From positions 434,001-498,000 of the forward strand of contig NZ_JAHXBF010000004.1 in assembly GCF_020103695.1 (NCBI RefSeq): 64,000 bases of DNA, written 5' to 3'. This stretch comes from Hyalangium versicolor. Lineage in GTDB: Bacteria; Myxococcota; Myxococcia; Myxococcales; Myxococcaceae. How positions within the stretch are numbered: position 1 is the stretch's first letter; every line of letters begins with the position of its first letter. Under the pieces are notes generated by a model that made no database searches, had not been told where the DNA came from, and saw only the letters and a program-made list of their open reading frames with translations. The translations under genes and the position numbers were made by a program. This document shows, in pieces, positions 1 to 7,978 of this stretch.

Positions 1-187
1 CCAGCAACGGCCCGAGCGTCGCGCAATCCCCGGAAGGCAGCCCCGCGAAGAAGGTGCGCACGGCGGTCCGCGCGGCCTCCGTCTTCTTCGCCTCCGAGGA
101 CGAGCAAGCGAGCGTGGCGAGCGCCAGCAACACTCCGCAAGCACTCGCCACCCTCACAGCCCCCCGATGCCGTAGGGAGCGGGCCAT
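1..187 (-). CDS. Lipoprotein, partial at left edge
   Basis: This gene runs off the left edge; only its first 62 codons are visible. It starts at an ATG at 187 and opens with a basic N-terminus (MARSLRHRG), a hydrophobic stretch and a lipobox ending LATLAC, so the product should be an outer- or inner-membrane lipoprotein. The mature part begins SSSEAKKTEAARTAVRTFF and continues GLPSGDCATL; that spacing resembles the start of small NTF2-like lipoproteins, but this is only an impression. It follows the stop of the upstream lipoprotein gene by five bases on the same strand, so the two are probably cotranscribed. The function is unknown. Confidence 0.6.
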   Translation of the reverse strand, partial: MARSLRHRGAVRVASACGVLLALATLACSSSEAKKTEAARTAVRTFFAGLPSGDCATLGPLL

Positions 188-192
188 GGCGC

Positions 193-1107
193 TCAGTAGC
201 AGTTGGAAGCGAACAGCTCGTCATCGCTGGCGGACACGAACTGGTCGTCGCAGTAGCCACTGGCCAGCACGTGGCCGTTGCGCACGCACCCGTCGTGGTT
301 GGTGGCATCCAACGTGTACTGGGTATCGCCGCCACAGCCACCGCCGCAGCGCCCGAAGCAGTTGCCGATCACCTTGGGACGGCTCCAGTGATCCGGCTCG
401 CCGCACACCCACGAGCCGTTGCTCATGTAGTACTCATCTCCGTTGCATGAGGTGTGATCACCCAGCTGGGCGATCTGCTGGTTGACCGCGAGGTCGAAGC
501 CACCCTTGTTGCAGTCGTGCTTGGCGTACGAGTACCAGTTGTAGGAACCGCCGCAGTTGCCAGTCCAGCTGCCGTTGCACTTGGCGTAGCTGCACAGCAT
601 GGTGTAGCCGCGGCCCTGCTCGCCCATCACGGTGCGCTGCATGCGAACCGTGCTCGGGTGTTCTGCCCAGAGGCCCACCGCGCGCCGCAGGTACTTCGAC
701 TCTGGAGTGGCCGCGTCACCCGAGGGCAGCTCGGCATTGAGTGCCGCATAGAGGGCGGCCGCCACGTCGCGATCCGGATCCGTCATCTGCGTGTCCTGCC
801 CGTTGGTCTCGGCAAAGCCATCCATTGAGGAGACGCCGTTCTCCGAGTCCACCAGGCCGGTGAGCGTCATCCCGTTGTAGCGAACCTCGATGCGATACAC
901 GCCAGGCTCCACCTCGCGCGAGGAGAACTTCACCTCGGCGTCGCCCTGGCTGCGCCCAGCGAGGAAGGTACCCTGCGTGGTTCCCGGCTCCACCGAGAGA
1001 GACAGGCCCTCCGAAGGCACCTCTCCGCTCGGCTCCGAGAACGTACCGCTGGGGTTGCCACAAGCACACAGCACCACGGCCACTACTGCTCCCAGAATCT
1101 TCCGCAT
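193..1107 (-). CDS. Cysteine-rich lipoprotein with phospholipase-A2-like HD motif
   Basis: A 304-residue lipoprotein. I start it at the ATG at 1107 because a GGGAGG ribosome site lies about 8 bases upstream and the N-terminus is then a clean signal peptide with a lipobox (VVLCAC, Cys16); the longer frame to 1224 adds no signal. Residues 20-170 are Ser/Gly/Glu-rich and fairly featureless. From about 190 the protein is rich in Cys, with many short Tyr/Trp/Gly segments (CNGSWTGNCGGSYNWYSY) and near the end CFGRCGGGCGGDTQ followed by NHDGCVRNGH. A CGxGCG segment followed by an HD-C motif is reminiscent of phospholipase A2-like folds, where the His-Asp pair is catalytic; I infer a secreted or surface disulfide-stabilised enzyme-like domain. 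No biochemical role can be assigned. Confidence 0.7.
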   Translation of the reverse strand: MRKILGAVVAVVLCACGNPSGTFSEPSGEVPSEGLSLSVEPGTTQGTFLAGRSQGDAEVKFSSREVEPGVYRIEVRYNGMTLTGLVDSENGVSSMDGFAETNGQDTQMTDPDRDVAAALYAALNAELPSGDAATPESKYLRRAVGLWAEHPSTVRMQRTVMGEQGRGYTMLCSYAKCNGSWTGNCGGSYNWYSYAKHDCNKGGFDLAVNQQIAQLGDHTSCNGDEYYMSNGSWVCGEPDHWSRPKVIGNCFGRCGGGCGGDTQYTLDATNHDGCVRNGHVLASGYCDDQFVSASDDELFASNCY

Positions 1108-1335
1108 ACGACGAGACCTCCCGGCCCAGGCTCCCTCTCTATTTGTGAGAAAGTGCGGGGAGTTCGCGTGTAGCGGACATGTCACACCTTGTTCAAGGCG
1201 AGGTGCGTCAATCCGTTGCGTCAATCATCGCACCGACGCAGGGTATTTCGCGACTCCATCGCCTGGGTATCAACTGACCTTGGCGCGGATCCAACCGGAG
1301 GCAGCACACCGGGACAAAGCCTCGATAACTCGCGT

Positions 1336-1764
1336 TCATAGCTCGCTGAGAATCCGGCCACGTCCGTCGATCGCATATGTAGCCCCCGCATCCACGATGG
1401 GAGTTTCCAGCTCAATACCGCATCGGGAAAACCTGGGAAGGAAGCTGACAAAATAGAGATCATCACTGGCCTTCAACACCGTGACATCATACGTATCCCG
1501 GCGTGCGAGACAGCGCGCCAGATTCTCGTCACGAGCTGTCGCCGTGATACCCGGCGGCATGAACTCATTCCTGGCCACTTCGAGCGCCGCCATCGTGGGA
1601 CCATCCAGGTGGATGCCACTCTCATATGAATTCGGGAATACGACCTTCTCGGCCTCCGAGAGCGGTGCTCGCTCTGCCTTGTTGATTCTGTAGTAGCCAA
1701 AACGCGCGCACCCGCTCAGCAACGCGACACAGCCAATGCCTATCACGAAGGGGAAGATTCTCAT
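1336..1764 (-). CDS. Small lipoprotein, second gene of a lipoprotein pair
   Basis: A 142-residue protein starting at the ATG at 1764, giving a signal peptide with lipobox VALLSGC (Cys19). The mature region (FGYYRINKAERAPLSEAEK and onwards) has no motif I recognise; it contains two Cys residues (LARCLARR and FSRCGIE) that could form a disulfide. The ATG lies one base after the stop of the upstream lipoprotein gene, so the two are almost certainly translated from one message. Base composition of this pair is visibly lower in GC than the flanks, which suggests recent acquisition. Being immediately downstream of a possible enzyme-like lipoprotein, it could be a partner or cognate inhibitor, but that is inference from position only. 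Confidence 0.65.
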   Translation of the reverse strand: MRIFPFVIGIGCVALLSGCARFGYYRINKAERAPLSEAEKVVFPNSYESGIHLDGPTMAALEVARNEFMPPGITATARDENLARCLARRDTYDVTVLKASDDLYFVSFLPRFSRCGIELETPIVDAGATYAIDGRGRILSEL

Positions 1765-1765
1765 A

Positions 1766-2416
1766 TCAAGGCAACCAATCCTTTCCCTCCAACATTTGGA
1801 TGTTGCCAGAGTCATCATAGACCTGAGCAATCTGAACCCACTGGCCTTCACGAAGCGCCGAAACGATGCGCGTGACATAGTTGTAGCCGAAGACCCTGCA
1901 TATCCCGCTCCCATCCAGGTACAATAAATACAATTCGCGGTGAAACACCCGTCCTGTCTTCTTGTCTACTGCGCGAGCAGGGTTCCAGGTGCCGCTCAAA
2001 TCTCCAGGTGAAAAACGTATGTTGTGCGGGTGGGTGTGATCACCTCCGATGATGATGGCATCCGGATGGCTTGGATCGTTGAGCGCCTGTGGCATCGAAC
2101 AAGTCTTCGCATTCCTCGTGTCCAGCCTATCTCTGAAATCAGAGAGATAGCTGAGATAGAAGGCGCCCTCATCCGGTGAGTAATAGCTGAGCGCGCAGTA
2201 CTCACTTCCATGCACGCCACCGGCTGCCCCACCCTGGCTCGTCATGATCTTGCATGCATTCGCGGCCAGTTCTTCCGTGTTCTTGAAGGGGCCAGCCAGG
2301 GGCCCGTCGACCTCGATGAGCCCGTCGGGGCGACGATGCACCCGGACATTTGGGTTGGTCCCACACCCCATGGTGATTCCCAGCACCACGAGCGCAATTC
2401 CCCGAAACGGCCTCAT
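1766..2416 (-). CDS. Lipoprotein with DUF4329/JAMM-like HTHP...SPGD motif
   Basis: A 216-residue lipoprotein beginning at the ATG at 2416 with lipobox VLGITMGC (Cys18). Around residues 135-155 it has IIIGGDHTHPHNIRFSPGD: a His-x-His-Pro followed by Ser-x-x-Asp. This resembles the metal-binding HxHP...SxxD of JAB/JAMM peptidases and the DUF4329 family found in Rhs and other polymorphic proteins; the gap between the second His and the Ser is six residues, one shorter than canonical JAMM. The segment after it (GRVFHRELYLLYLDGSG) is compatible with the same fold. A secreted or surface hydrolase-like domain is inferred. It is the first gene of a two-gene unit with the lipoprotein gene ending at 1336 (1-base gap), and has lower GC than its neighbours. 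Confidence 0.65.
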   Translation of the reverse strand: MRPFRGIALVVLGITMGCGTNPNVRVHRRPDGLIEVDGPLAGPFKNTEELAANACKIMTSQGGAAGGVHGSEYCALSYYSPDEGAFYLSYLSDFRDRLDTRNAKTCSMPQALNDPSHPDAIIIGGDHTHPHNIRFSPGDLSGTWNPARAVDKKTGRVFHRELYLLYLDGSGICRVFGYNYVTRIVSALREGQWVQIAQVYDDSGNIQMLEGKDWLP

Positions 2417-2630
2417 GAAACAGTCTTGCGCCAAGCAGGCTTCCTTCTGGTCCAGGCCGAAGCCGCGACCGTCCAAGAATAGATGGGGCCAAGTGGCAGG
2501 ACAACGACCCATGTGGGGGGGCAGTAAAGATGCGGTCCTTGTCCACGAGCAGATCGATCGCGTGCTCAGCGCTGAGCGCTGACCAGCCCTGCTGGAATTG
2601 GTCAGAACGAACCCAGGTCCTGTTCTCACC

Positions 2631-3455
2631 TCAGTGTGAGGTTTTGCGGAAGATGGGCCGTGCTCCTGAGGCCCGCTCGAACTCAACGGCATCTTCGGGC
2701 AAGGACTCGTGCGCCCCGATGACGAGCAGTCCCTTGGGGACGAGCCGCTCCCGGATGCGTGCGAGGACCTCGCGCTGGAGTGGCGGCGCGAAGTATGTGA
2801 AGGCCACGTTGCGACAGAGCACGAGGTGGAACGGCCCCGCTGGCATCTCGGCTCGCAAGTCCTGGCACCGAAAGGTGATGGCCTCACGAAACCCGGGGGA
2901 CAGGCACTGCTCTCCATCCTCCGTCATTGTGAAAGACTGCTCGGCCCACTCGCGCGGCAGCTCGCGCAGAGTGCCCGGCGGATAGCAGCCTCGCCGTGCC
3001 CGCTCGAGCAGGGCTTCGTCCGCGTCCGTGGCCAACAACTCCAACCGGAACTCTGGGAACCCCTGCGCGAGCCCGAGCCGAAAGAGCACTCCCACCGTGT
3101 ACGGCTCCTCGCCTGAAGCACACCCGGCACTCCAGACACGGAACTCCTTCTCCCCTCGGGCCCGTGCTTCGCTCAAGAGCTCTGGCAGCAGTTCCTCTCT
3201 CAACGCATCGAAGACACCCTGGTCCCGGTAGAAGCGGGAGATCGTTACTCGGCAGAGCGCATCGAGCACCGCCCACTCCGCCTCATCCACCTCCAAGCGC
3301 GCGCGGTAGGCCCCAACCCCTTCCAGCCCGAGCGCCTTCACACGCCGCCCGATGCGCTTGCACACCTGCCCGCGCACCCGGCGGAACCCCTCCCAGCGCA
3401 ACCGCAAGCGCGGCGCGGCCCACTGCACCAACTCCACGCACTCGCGGTCCGTCAT
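2631..3455 (-). CDS. cheR: CheR-family protein-glutamate O-methyltransferase
   Basis: A 274-residue protein with the full CheR architecture. A short all-helical N-terminal domain (residues 1-75) carries CRVTISRFYRD, the usual CheR entry motif. The Rossmann methyltransferase domain follows with the SAM-binding loop VWSAGCASGEEPYT at about 109-122, the acidic LLATDADEALLERA segment, and FHLVLCRNVAFTYF (the NxxxYF motif) near 210. CheR proteins methylate glutamates of chemoreceptors using S-adenosylmethionine. No receptor, CheA, CheW or CheB gene lies nearby, so this is an orphan CheR that may serve a distant chemosensory array or another target. It starts 33 bases after the glycosyltransferase gene on the same strand and may be cotranscribed with it. 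Confidence 0.9.
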   Translation of the reverse strand: MTDRECVELVQWAAPRLRLRWEGFRRVRGQVCKRIGRRVKALGLEGVGAYRARLEVDEAEWAVLDALCRVTISRFYRDQGVFDALREELLPELLSEARARGEKEFRVWSAGCASGEEPYTVGVLFRLGLAQGFPEFRLELLATDADEALLERARRGCYPPGTLRELPREWAEQSFTMTEDGEQCLSPGFREAITFRCQDLRAEMPAGPFHLVLCRNVAFTYFAPPLQREVLARIRERLVPKGLLVIGAHESLPEDAVEFERASGARPIFRKTSH

Positions 3456-3488
3456 GGCGTCCGCCTCTGGCTCAGGCCTGGAGCCCTG

Positions 3489-5012
3489 TCACTGCGGGTT
3501 CTGCTCCCAGAGATCCGGCCCTCCCTGCCCCGGCGCAGGGAAGCGTCGGGTGAAGCGGGCTCGGAACCACTGCTTGCTCTCCTCCGAGAGTTGCCAGTCC
3601 CCACGCCACCCCATCACCACGAACCGGCTGCGCTCCAACACCTCGCGGATCGCCTGCTGCGCGGCCGGCGTCCGCAAAGCATCGACGGTCTGGCCAAATG
3701 GCTGCCCCGTGGCCAGGGCACCCCGGAGCATCAACGCATACGAGTCCACCACCAGCGGCGCCCCCGCGATGGCGGTTGGCAACCGCCCCCCCACGATCCC
3801 CCACGCGGGCTCGAACGCGAAGAGCTGCGCACCGGGAGGCACCGACTGCCGGATATATTGTCCAAGCACCGGCAGCGACCGCTCCTTCAGCCGCAGCCCT
3901 CCGCGGATGAACCGCACGGTGGGCAGCACCACGGCAACACAAAGGGCCCCCGCCACCACTCCGGCATGCCGAGGACGCCATGCCGTGAGCCACTGGTACA
4001 CCGCCGCGGCTCCCAGCCCCGCGAGGATCGACTCCGAAGCAGCCAGATAGGTGTTGTACTGGTTCCAGTAGCTGGGCGAGCTCAGGAACGCGGTGATCGT
4101 CAGGATGTAGGCCACGGCCACGAGCCGCTCCGCCGGCCGGGTCGGCTCCGCGTTCCGGAACGCCCTCACCGCCACCAGCACGAGCCCCATCAGCGCCAGC
4201 GCCATGCCCACCAGGCGGCGCTCGTGGAAGAGCTCGTGCATCCGGCCCAACTGGCTCAGCTCGCCGTCCGGCGGGAGCAGCCCATGGAAGACGAACACCT
4301 GCGAGAAGAACGCCAAGGGCGCCTGCAGCACGAAGGGCCCCACCAGCAACGCCACCACCCCCGCCGCCACGAGCACCATGCCCGCATGAGCCATCCAGCG
4401 AGGCCACGGCGGACGCGCCAGCAGCGCCGCGAAGAGCCAGATGCCTCCCAACACCTTGACGCAGACGGCCAGCCCGAAGAACACCCCGGCCAGCAGCCAC
4501 CGAGGCTCCTCGCGACCCAAGCGAGGCTCCGCGAGCCATGCATTCGCCGCGGCCAGGCACGCGACGTTGAGCAGGGGCTCCAGGAACGGGCCCCGCTCGA
4601 CGAACACGGCCTCGGGATACGTGGCGTACGCGAGCGCCGTCACCACTCCCGCCACCGGGCCCCACACCCGCATCGAGAGCCGGCCCGCCAGCAGCACGCT
4701 GAGCGCTCCACACACCGTGGCCATCCACCGCGAGAGCGCGAAGCCCGCGTCGAACCCCATCCAGGACCCGACCAGGGCGGACGGGCCCAACAGCCAGATC
4801 GAGCCCGGCGGGTGGACGAAGACGAAGTCCCGGTACGGCCAGTGCCCCTGGAAGAAGAGCGCCGACGCGGAGAAGTACACCCCCTCGTCGTAGTCGATGG
4901 GATAGCCGAGCGCACCGCCCGTCCTGACGAGTGGGATGAGGCGCAGCACCCCGGCGGCCACCGCCACGAGCGCCAGTACCCAGACCCCTCGTCGTTCCCA
5001 GGCTCGCTCCAT
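3489..5012 (-). CDS. Glycosyltransferase family 39 (PMT/ArnT-like) membrane protein
   Basis: About 507 residues with some ten hydrophobic segments and a periplasmic loop just after the first one that reads YPIDYDEGVYFSASALFF and then YRDFVFVHPPG. The acidic DYDEG motif followed by an HPPG loop is typical of family-39 lipid-phosphate-sugar-dependent glycosyltransferases (PMT, ArnT and related), which transfer a sugar from an undecaprenyl or dolichyl carrier to protein or lipid on the outer face of the inner membrane. The acceptor is unknown. I prefer the ATG at 5012; a TTG at 5042 would add ten residues. It lies 45 bases after the R3H ATPase gene and 33 bases before cheR on the same strand. 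Confidence 0.85.
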   Translation of the reverse strand: MERAWERRGVWVLALVAVAAGVLRLIPLVRTGGALGYPIDYDEGVYFSASALFFQGHWPYRDFVFVHPPGSIWLLGPSALVGSWMGFDAGFALSRWMATVCGALSVLLAGRLSMRVWGPVAGVVTALAYATYPEAVFVERGPFLEPLLNVACLAAANAWLAEPRLGREEPRWLLAGVFFGLAVCVKVLGGIWLFAALLARPPWPRWMAHAGMVLVAAGVVALLVGPFVLQAPLAFFSQVFVFHGLLPPDGELSQLGRMHELFHERRLVGMALALMGLVLVAVRAFRNAEPTRPAERLVAVAYILTITAFLSSPSYWNQYNTYLAASESILAGLGAAAVYQWLTAWRPRHAGVVAGALCVAVVLPTVRFIRGGLRLKERSLPVLGQYIRQSVPPGAQLFAFEPAWGIVGGRLPTAIAGAPLVVDSYALMLRGALATGQPFGQTVDALRTPAAQQAIREVLERSRFVVMGWRGDWQLSEESKQWFRARFTRRFPAPGQGGPDLWEQNPQ

Positions 5013-5057
5013 CAGGGGCGACGGTACCCATGGACGCGGCAAAGGGAAAGGGTTGGC

Positions 5058-6638
5058 TCAGGCGTTGCCCTCGGCTTCGCTCTCGTGGAGCGCGGCCTCC
5101 ACCTCGGCCCCCACCGGGTAGATGGTGAGGTGACGCGTCGGCTCGCTGCCCTGGCTCACTGTCTCGAGATGGTAACGGCTCACGAGCCGGTGCTGCAGCT
5201 TGCGCAGCCGAGGCGGACGCGGCGCCAGCGGCACGGCCACGCCCTCGCTCAGCACGCGCTGGATGGCGTGCTCGGCCTCCGCCACCGCCTCGCGCACCAG
5301 CTCCTCGTCCACCCCCCCCACCAGCATGAAGGCCCCGCGCAGCACCCGCCTCAGCTCCGCCGTGCTGTTGCGCTTCACCACCTCCACGCGCGCCCCCGTC
5401 CGCTCCACGGCTCGCCGCATCTTCGGATCGTTCGCCCGCGAGCGCAGCGTGAGGATGAGGTCCGCTGACTCCAGCCGCCCCACCACCCGTGCGTCCACCT
5501 TCAACTCGCGCAGCACCCGGTCCAGCAGGTCCCGGCTCACCGCGTGCGCGAAGAGGCGTGTGGGCCCGGTATTCGCCGGAGCTGCCGCTGGAGCCGCCTT
5601 GCTCCGAGGTGCGGGCAGCGGCGCCACCGACTCGGGCACCGGCTCCACCTTCACCTCGCCCTGGTCCAGCCGCCTCCGCTCGCCGCCCACCTCCCGGCCC
5701 GCCAGCAGCCGGTCCACCGCCTCCGCCGTGTCGAGGTGCACCAGCACCTCGTCCCGCCCCACCATCTCCACCACCATGTCGAAGGTGGGCGGGGCCTTGC
5801 GCTCACTGACCGTCTTCTGCGTGTTGCGCCGGCGTGCCTCCTCGTCGCCCAGCGTCACCGTGTGCACCCCGCCCACCAGATCCGAGAGCGTCGGGTTGAG
5901 CACCAGGTTCTCCAGCGTGTTGCCGTGCGCCGTGGCGACCAGTTGCACCCCGCGCTCGGCGATGGTGCGCGCCGCCGCCGCCTCGGCCGAGGTGCCAATC
6001 TCATCCACGATGATGGCCTCGGGCATGTGGTTCTCCACCGCCTCGATCATCACGTCATGCTGGCGATCCGGCCGGGACACCTGCATCCGGCGCGCGGAGC
6101 CGATGCCCGGGTGGGGAATGTCTCCATCGCCGCCAATCTCATTGGAGGTGTCCACCACCATCACCCGCTTGCGCAGGTCGTCCGAGAGCACGCGCGCCAC
6201 CTCGCGCAGCTTCGTCGTCTTGCCCACGCCGGGCCGCCCCAGCAGCAGCACGTTGCGCCCGGTGCCAATGAGGTCCTTCAGCATGTCGATGGTGCCGAAC
6301 ACCGCGCGTCCCACGCGCAGCGTGAGCCCCACCACCCGGCCCTTGCGGTTACGGATGGCGGAGACGCGATGGAGCGTGCGCTCGATGCCGGCGCGGTTGT
6401 CCTCGCCCGGAGGCCCCACCTGGGCCAGCACGTGCTCCAGGTCTCCCTGGGCCACGGGCTCCTCGCGCAGCCGCCGCGAGCCCTGAAGGAGCCGGGCCTC
6501 GGGCGGGCGGCCCAGGTCCATCACCACCTCGAGAACCTCTTCGGGCGGCAGCGCGCGCACAGCATCCTGCAAGAGCGGAGGCAGCACGTTCACCAGGAGC
6601 AGGAAGTCGTCATCGGGCTCGCGGCGCGTCTGTTCCAT
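5058..6638 (-). CDS. SpoIIIAA/Ycf45-like AAA ATPase with C-terminal R3H domain
   Basis: A 526-residue protein. The first 120 residues are helical and acidic. An ATPase core follows with Walker A GRPGVGKTT near 134-142, the segment VDTSNEIGGDGDIPHPGIG, a Walker B IIVDEIGT near 206-213 and a TAHGNTLENLV switch segment, the signature of the stage III sporulation AA-like/Ycf45 ATPases. After a Pro/Ala-rich linker (about 325-370) comes a DNA/RNA-binding tail ending in an R3H domain (RLRKLQHRLVSRYHL, with RxxxH, then GSEPTRHLTIYP). Family members occur in cyanobacteria, chloroplasts and spore formers, and their substrate is not established. I use the ATG at 6638 rather than the frame start at 6692. 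It heads a possible three-gene unit with the glycosyltransferase and cheR. Confidence 0.85.
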   Translation of the reverse strand: MEQTRREPDDDFLLLVNVLPPLLQDAVRALPPEEVLEVVMDLGRPPEARLLQGSRRLREEPVAQGDLEHVLAQVGPPGEDNRAGIERTLHRVSAIRNRKGRVVGLTLRVGRAVFGTIDMLKDLIGTGRNVLLLGRPGVGKTTKLREVARVLSDDLRKRVMVVDTSNEIGGDGDIPHPGIGSARRMQVSRPDRQHDVMIEAVENHMPEAIIVDEIGTSAEAAAARTIAERGVQLVATAHGNTLENLVLNPTLSDLVGGVHTVTLGDEEARRRNTQKTVSERKAPPTFDMVVEMVGRDEVLVHLDTAEAVDRLLAGREVGGERRRLDQGEVKVEPVPESVAPLPAPRSKAAPAAAPANTGPTRLFAHAVSRDLLDRVLRELKVDARVVGRLESADLILTLRSRANDPKMRRAVERTGARVEVVKRNSTAELRRVLRGAFMLVGGVDEELVREAVAEAEHAIQRVLSEGVAVPLAPRPPRLRKLQHRLVSRYHLETVSQGSEPTRHLTIYPVGAEVEAALHESEAEGNA

Positions 6639-6692
6639 AGGGAGAACCTCTTGGAAGATGGGGCTACGGGTGCTGAACGGCACTGCATCCAA

Positions 6693-6943
6693 GGGAGGCA
6701 GGCAGACAAGGGCTCCTTCCTACCTCCCATCCGGCCCCAAGCTACGACGCCGCAAGAACGTCAGAATCCACTCACATTTTCGATGAGGGACTATTTTCCT
6801 TCATGAATGAAGATCGGATACCACTGAAAAACCGCATGCAATATCCTGCTCTTGCTCACTTATGCTCCCCAGCATCAATATGGAGCAAAGCTCCCTTCTT
6901 CAGTACTGCTTGATTTTCACTCCGCATCAAAGGAGCCTTCTGG
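6693..6943. promoter_or_regulatory. AT-rich leader/promoter region of the AbiE-like operon
   Basis: A 251-base gap between two divergent genes. The half nearest the AbiE-like operon is much richer in A+T than the rest of the window. It holds an inverted repeat CTTCAT-GA-ATGAAG at 6799-6812 and a second, wider one, TGCTCC at 6863-6868 with GGAGCA at 6882-6887. AbiEi antitoxins are known to bind inverted repeats and repress their own operon, so these are reasonable operator candidates; that is inference. An AGGAG at 6931-6935 lies 8 bases before the GTG at 6944. No small gene was seen. Confidence 0.45.
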
Positions 6944-7978
6944 GTGAAAATGGCCGCCGAGCTCCACCTTCCTCGCCGACTGATCCGCCGAGTGACGCCC
7001 CACCCCTGGCTGCGGATCCGGAGTTCAGACGAAGCCAGCTTGCGACTCGATGGGAAGGTCTTCCGCCTTCGACTTCTGCCCATGCCCTCGGGGCTCCGTC
7101 CTGAGCAACTCCCGCTGGTCTTGCAGTCTGCCCAAGCGTGGGCATCAGCGGACGACGATCTCCCGGAGATTCCGGTGGTCATCGGGTCGTTCCTCACTCG
7201 CAGCCTCAGGGAGGCCCTGGAGAAGCAAGATGTCAGCTATCTCGACTCCAAAGGCCACCTCCACCTGGTGGCTCCAGGTGTCCTTGTCCATCTGGAAGAG
7301 GGCGCCAAGAACCCTCTGAAGGAAGCAGAGAAAAGCGGCATCGGCGTCCATGGCGTCAGAACCGTCCAAGTGCTTCTGGAACAGACGGAACCCTTTTCCG
7401 TATCGGAACTCGCTCAGCGCGCTGCCGTCTCCCTGGGTCAGGCACACAACGTGCTGACCAAGCTCGAACACGTAGGGTTGGTCAACTCCTTCGGAAGTGG
7501 TCCCAACAAGAGGCGCAGGGTGACGGAACGAACGGCCCTGCTTGATTGGCTCGAGCAGCAACCCAGTGCCACCCGGTGGGAGCCCTCGCTTCATGTCGCT
7601 CTGTATGCACGTCGCCCTGAGGAACTCTGGTCCCGGATGACCCAGAAGCTCACGCAAGCGGGCGTCGCGCATGCACTCACGGGCGCTGCAGCGGCGAGCC
7701 TCTATGGCGTGGGGCCGACGAACGTTCCCCTCTCACCTGTCCGCATTTCTCCCACGGTTTCCCTGAAGCAGGCCGCAGAGGAACTGGGCGCGGAAGTCAC
7801 TGACAGGGGAGCAAACCTCGTCTTGCTACGCGACACCGGCGAGGTAGGCAGCAAGGGCGCCATGACGAAGGACGATGTCCAGGTTGCACCTCTGGTCCGC
7901 ATATATCTGGATGCGCGCTCCGCGCGACGAGGAGAGGACGTAGCCCAGCAATTCCGCGAGGTGGTACTTGGCTACTGA
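6944..7978 (+). CDS. AbiEi-like antitoxin of a type IV toxin-antitoxin pair
   Basis: A 344-residue protein. I start it at the GTG at 6944 because AGGAG sits 8 bases upstream; the ATG at 6950 would be too far from it. Residues 120-200 form a winged helix-turn-helix (VQVLLEQTEPFSVSELAQRA then VSLGQAHNVLTKLEHVGLV), followed by basic residues (GPNKRRR). The C-terminal half (HALTGAAAASLYGV and later VQVAPLVRIYLDA) matches the pattern of AbiEi C-terminal domains, which neutralise the toxin. AbiEi proteins both repress the operon and counter AbiEii without direct binding (type IV). It overlaps the next gene by 11 bases. It is longer than typical AbiEi proteins (about 200 residues), the extra length being an N-terminal domain of unknown role. 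Confidence 0.75.
   Translation: MKMAAELHLPRRLIRRVTPHPWLRIRSSDEASLRLDGKVFRLRLLPMPSGLRPEQLPLVLQSAQAWASADDDLPEIPVVIGSFLTRSLREALEKQDVSYLDSKGHLHLVAPGVLVHLEEGAKNPLKEAEKSGIGVHGVRTVQVLLEQTEPFSVSELAQRAAVSLGQAHNVLTKLEHVGLVNSFGSGPNKRRRVTERTALLDWLEQQPSATRWEPSLHVALYARRPEELWSRMTQKLTQAGVAHALTGAAAASLYGVGPTNVPLSPVRISPTVSLKQAAEELGAEVTDRGANLVLLRDTGEVGSKGAMTKDDVQVAPLVRIYLDARSARRGEDVAQQFREVVLGY

Noticed and set aside
3591-5468. Long + strand open frame (625 codons)
   Set aside because: Antisense to the glycosyltransferase and R3H ATPase genes, with low-complexity His/Arg/Gln composition and no motif.
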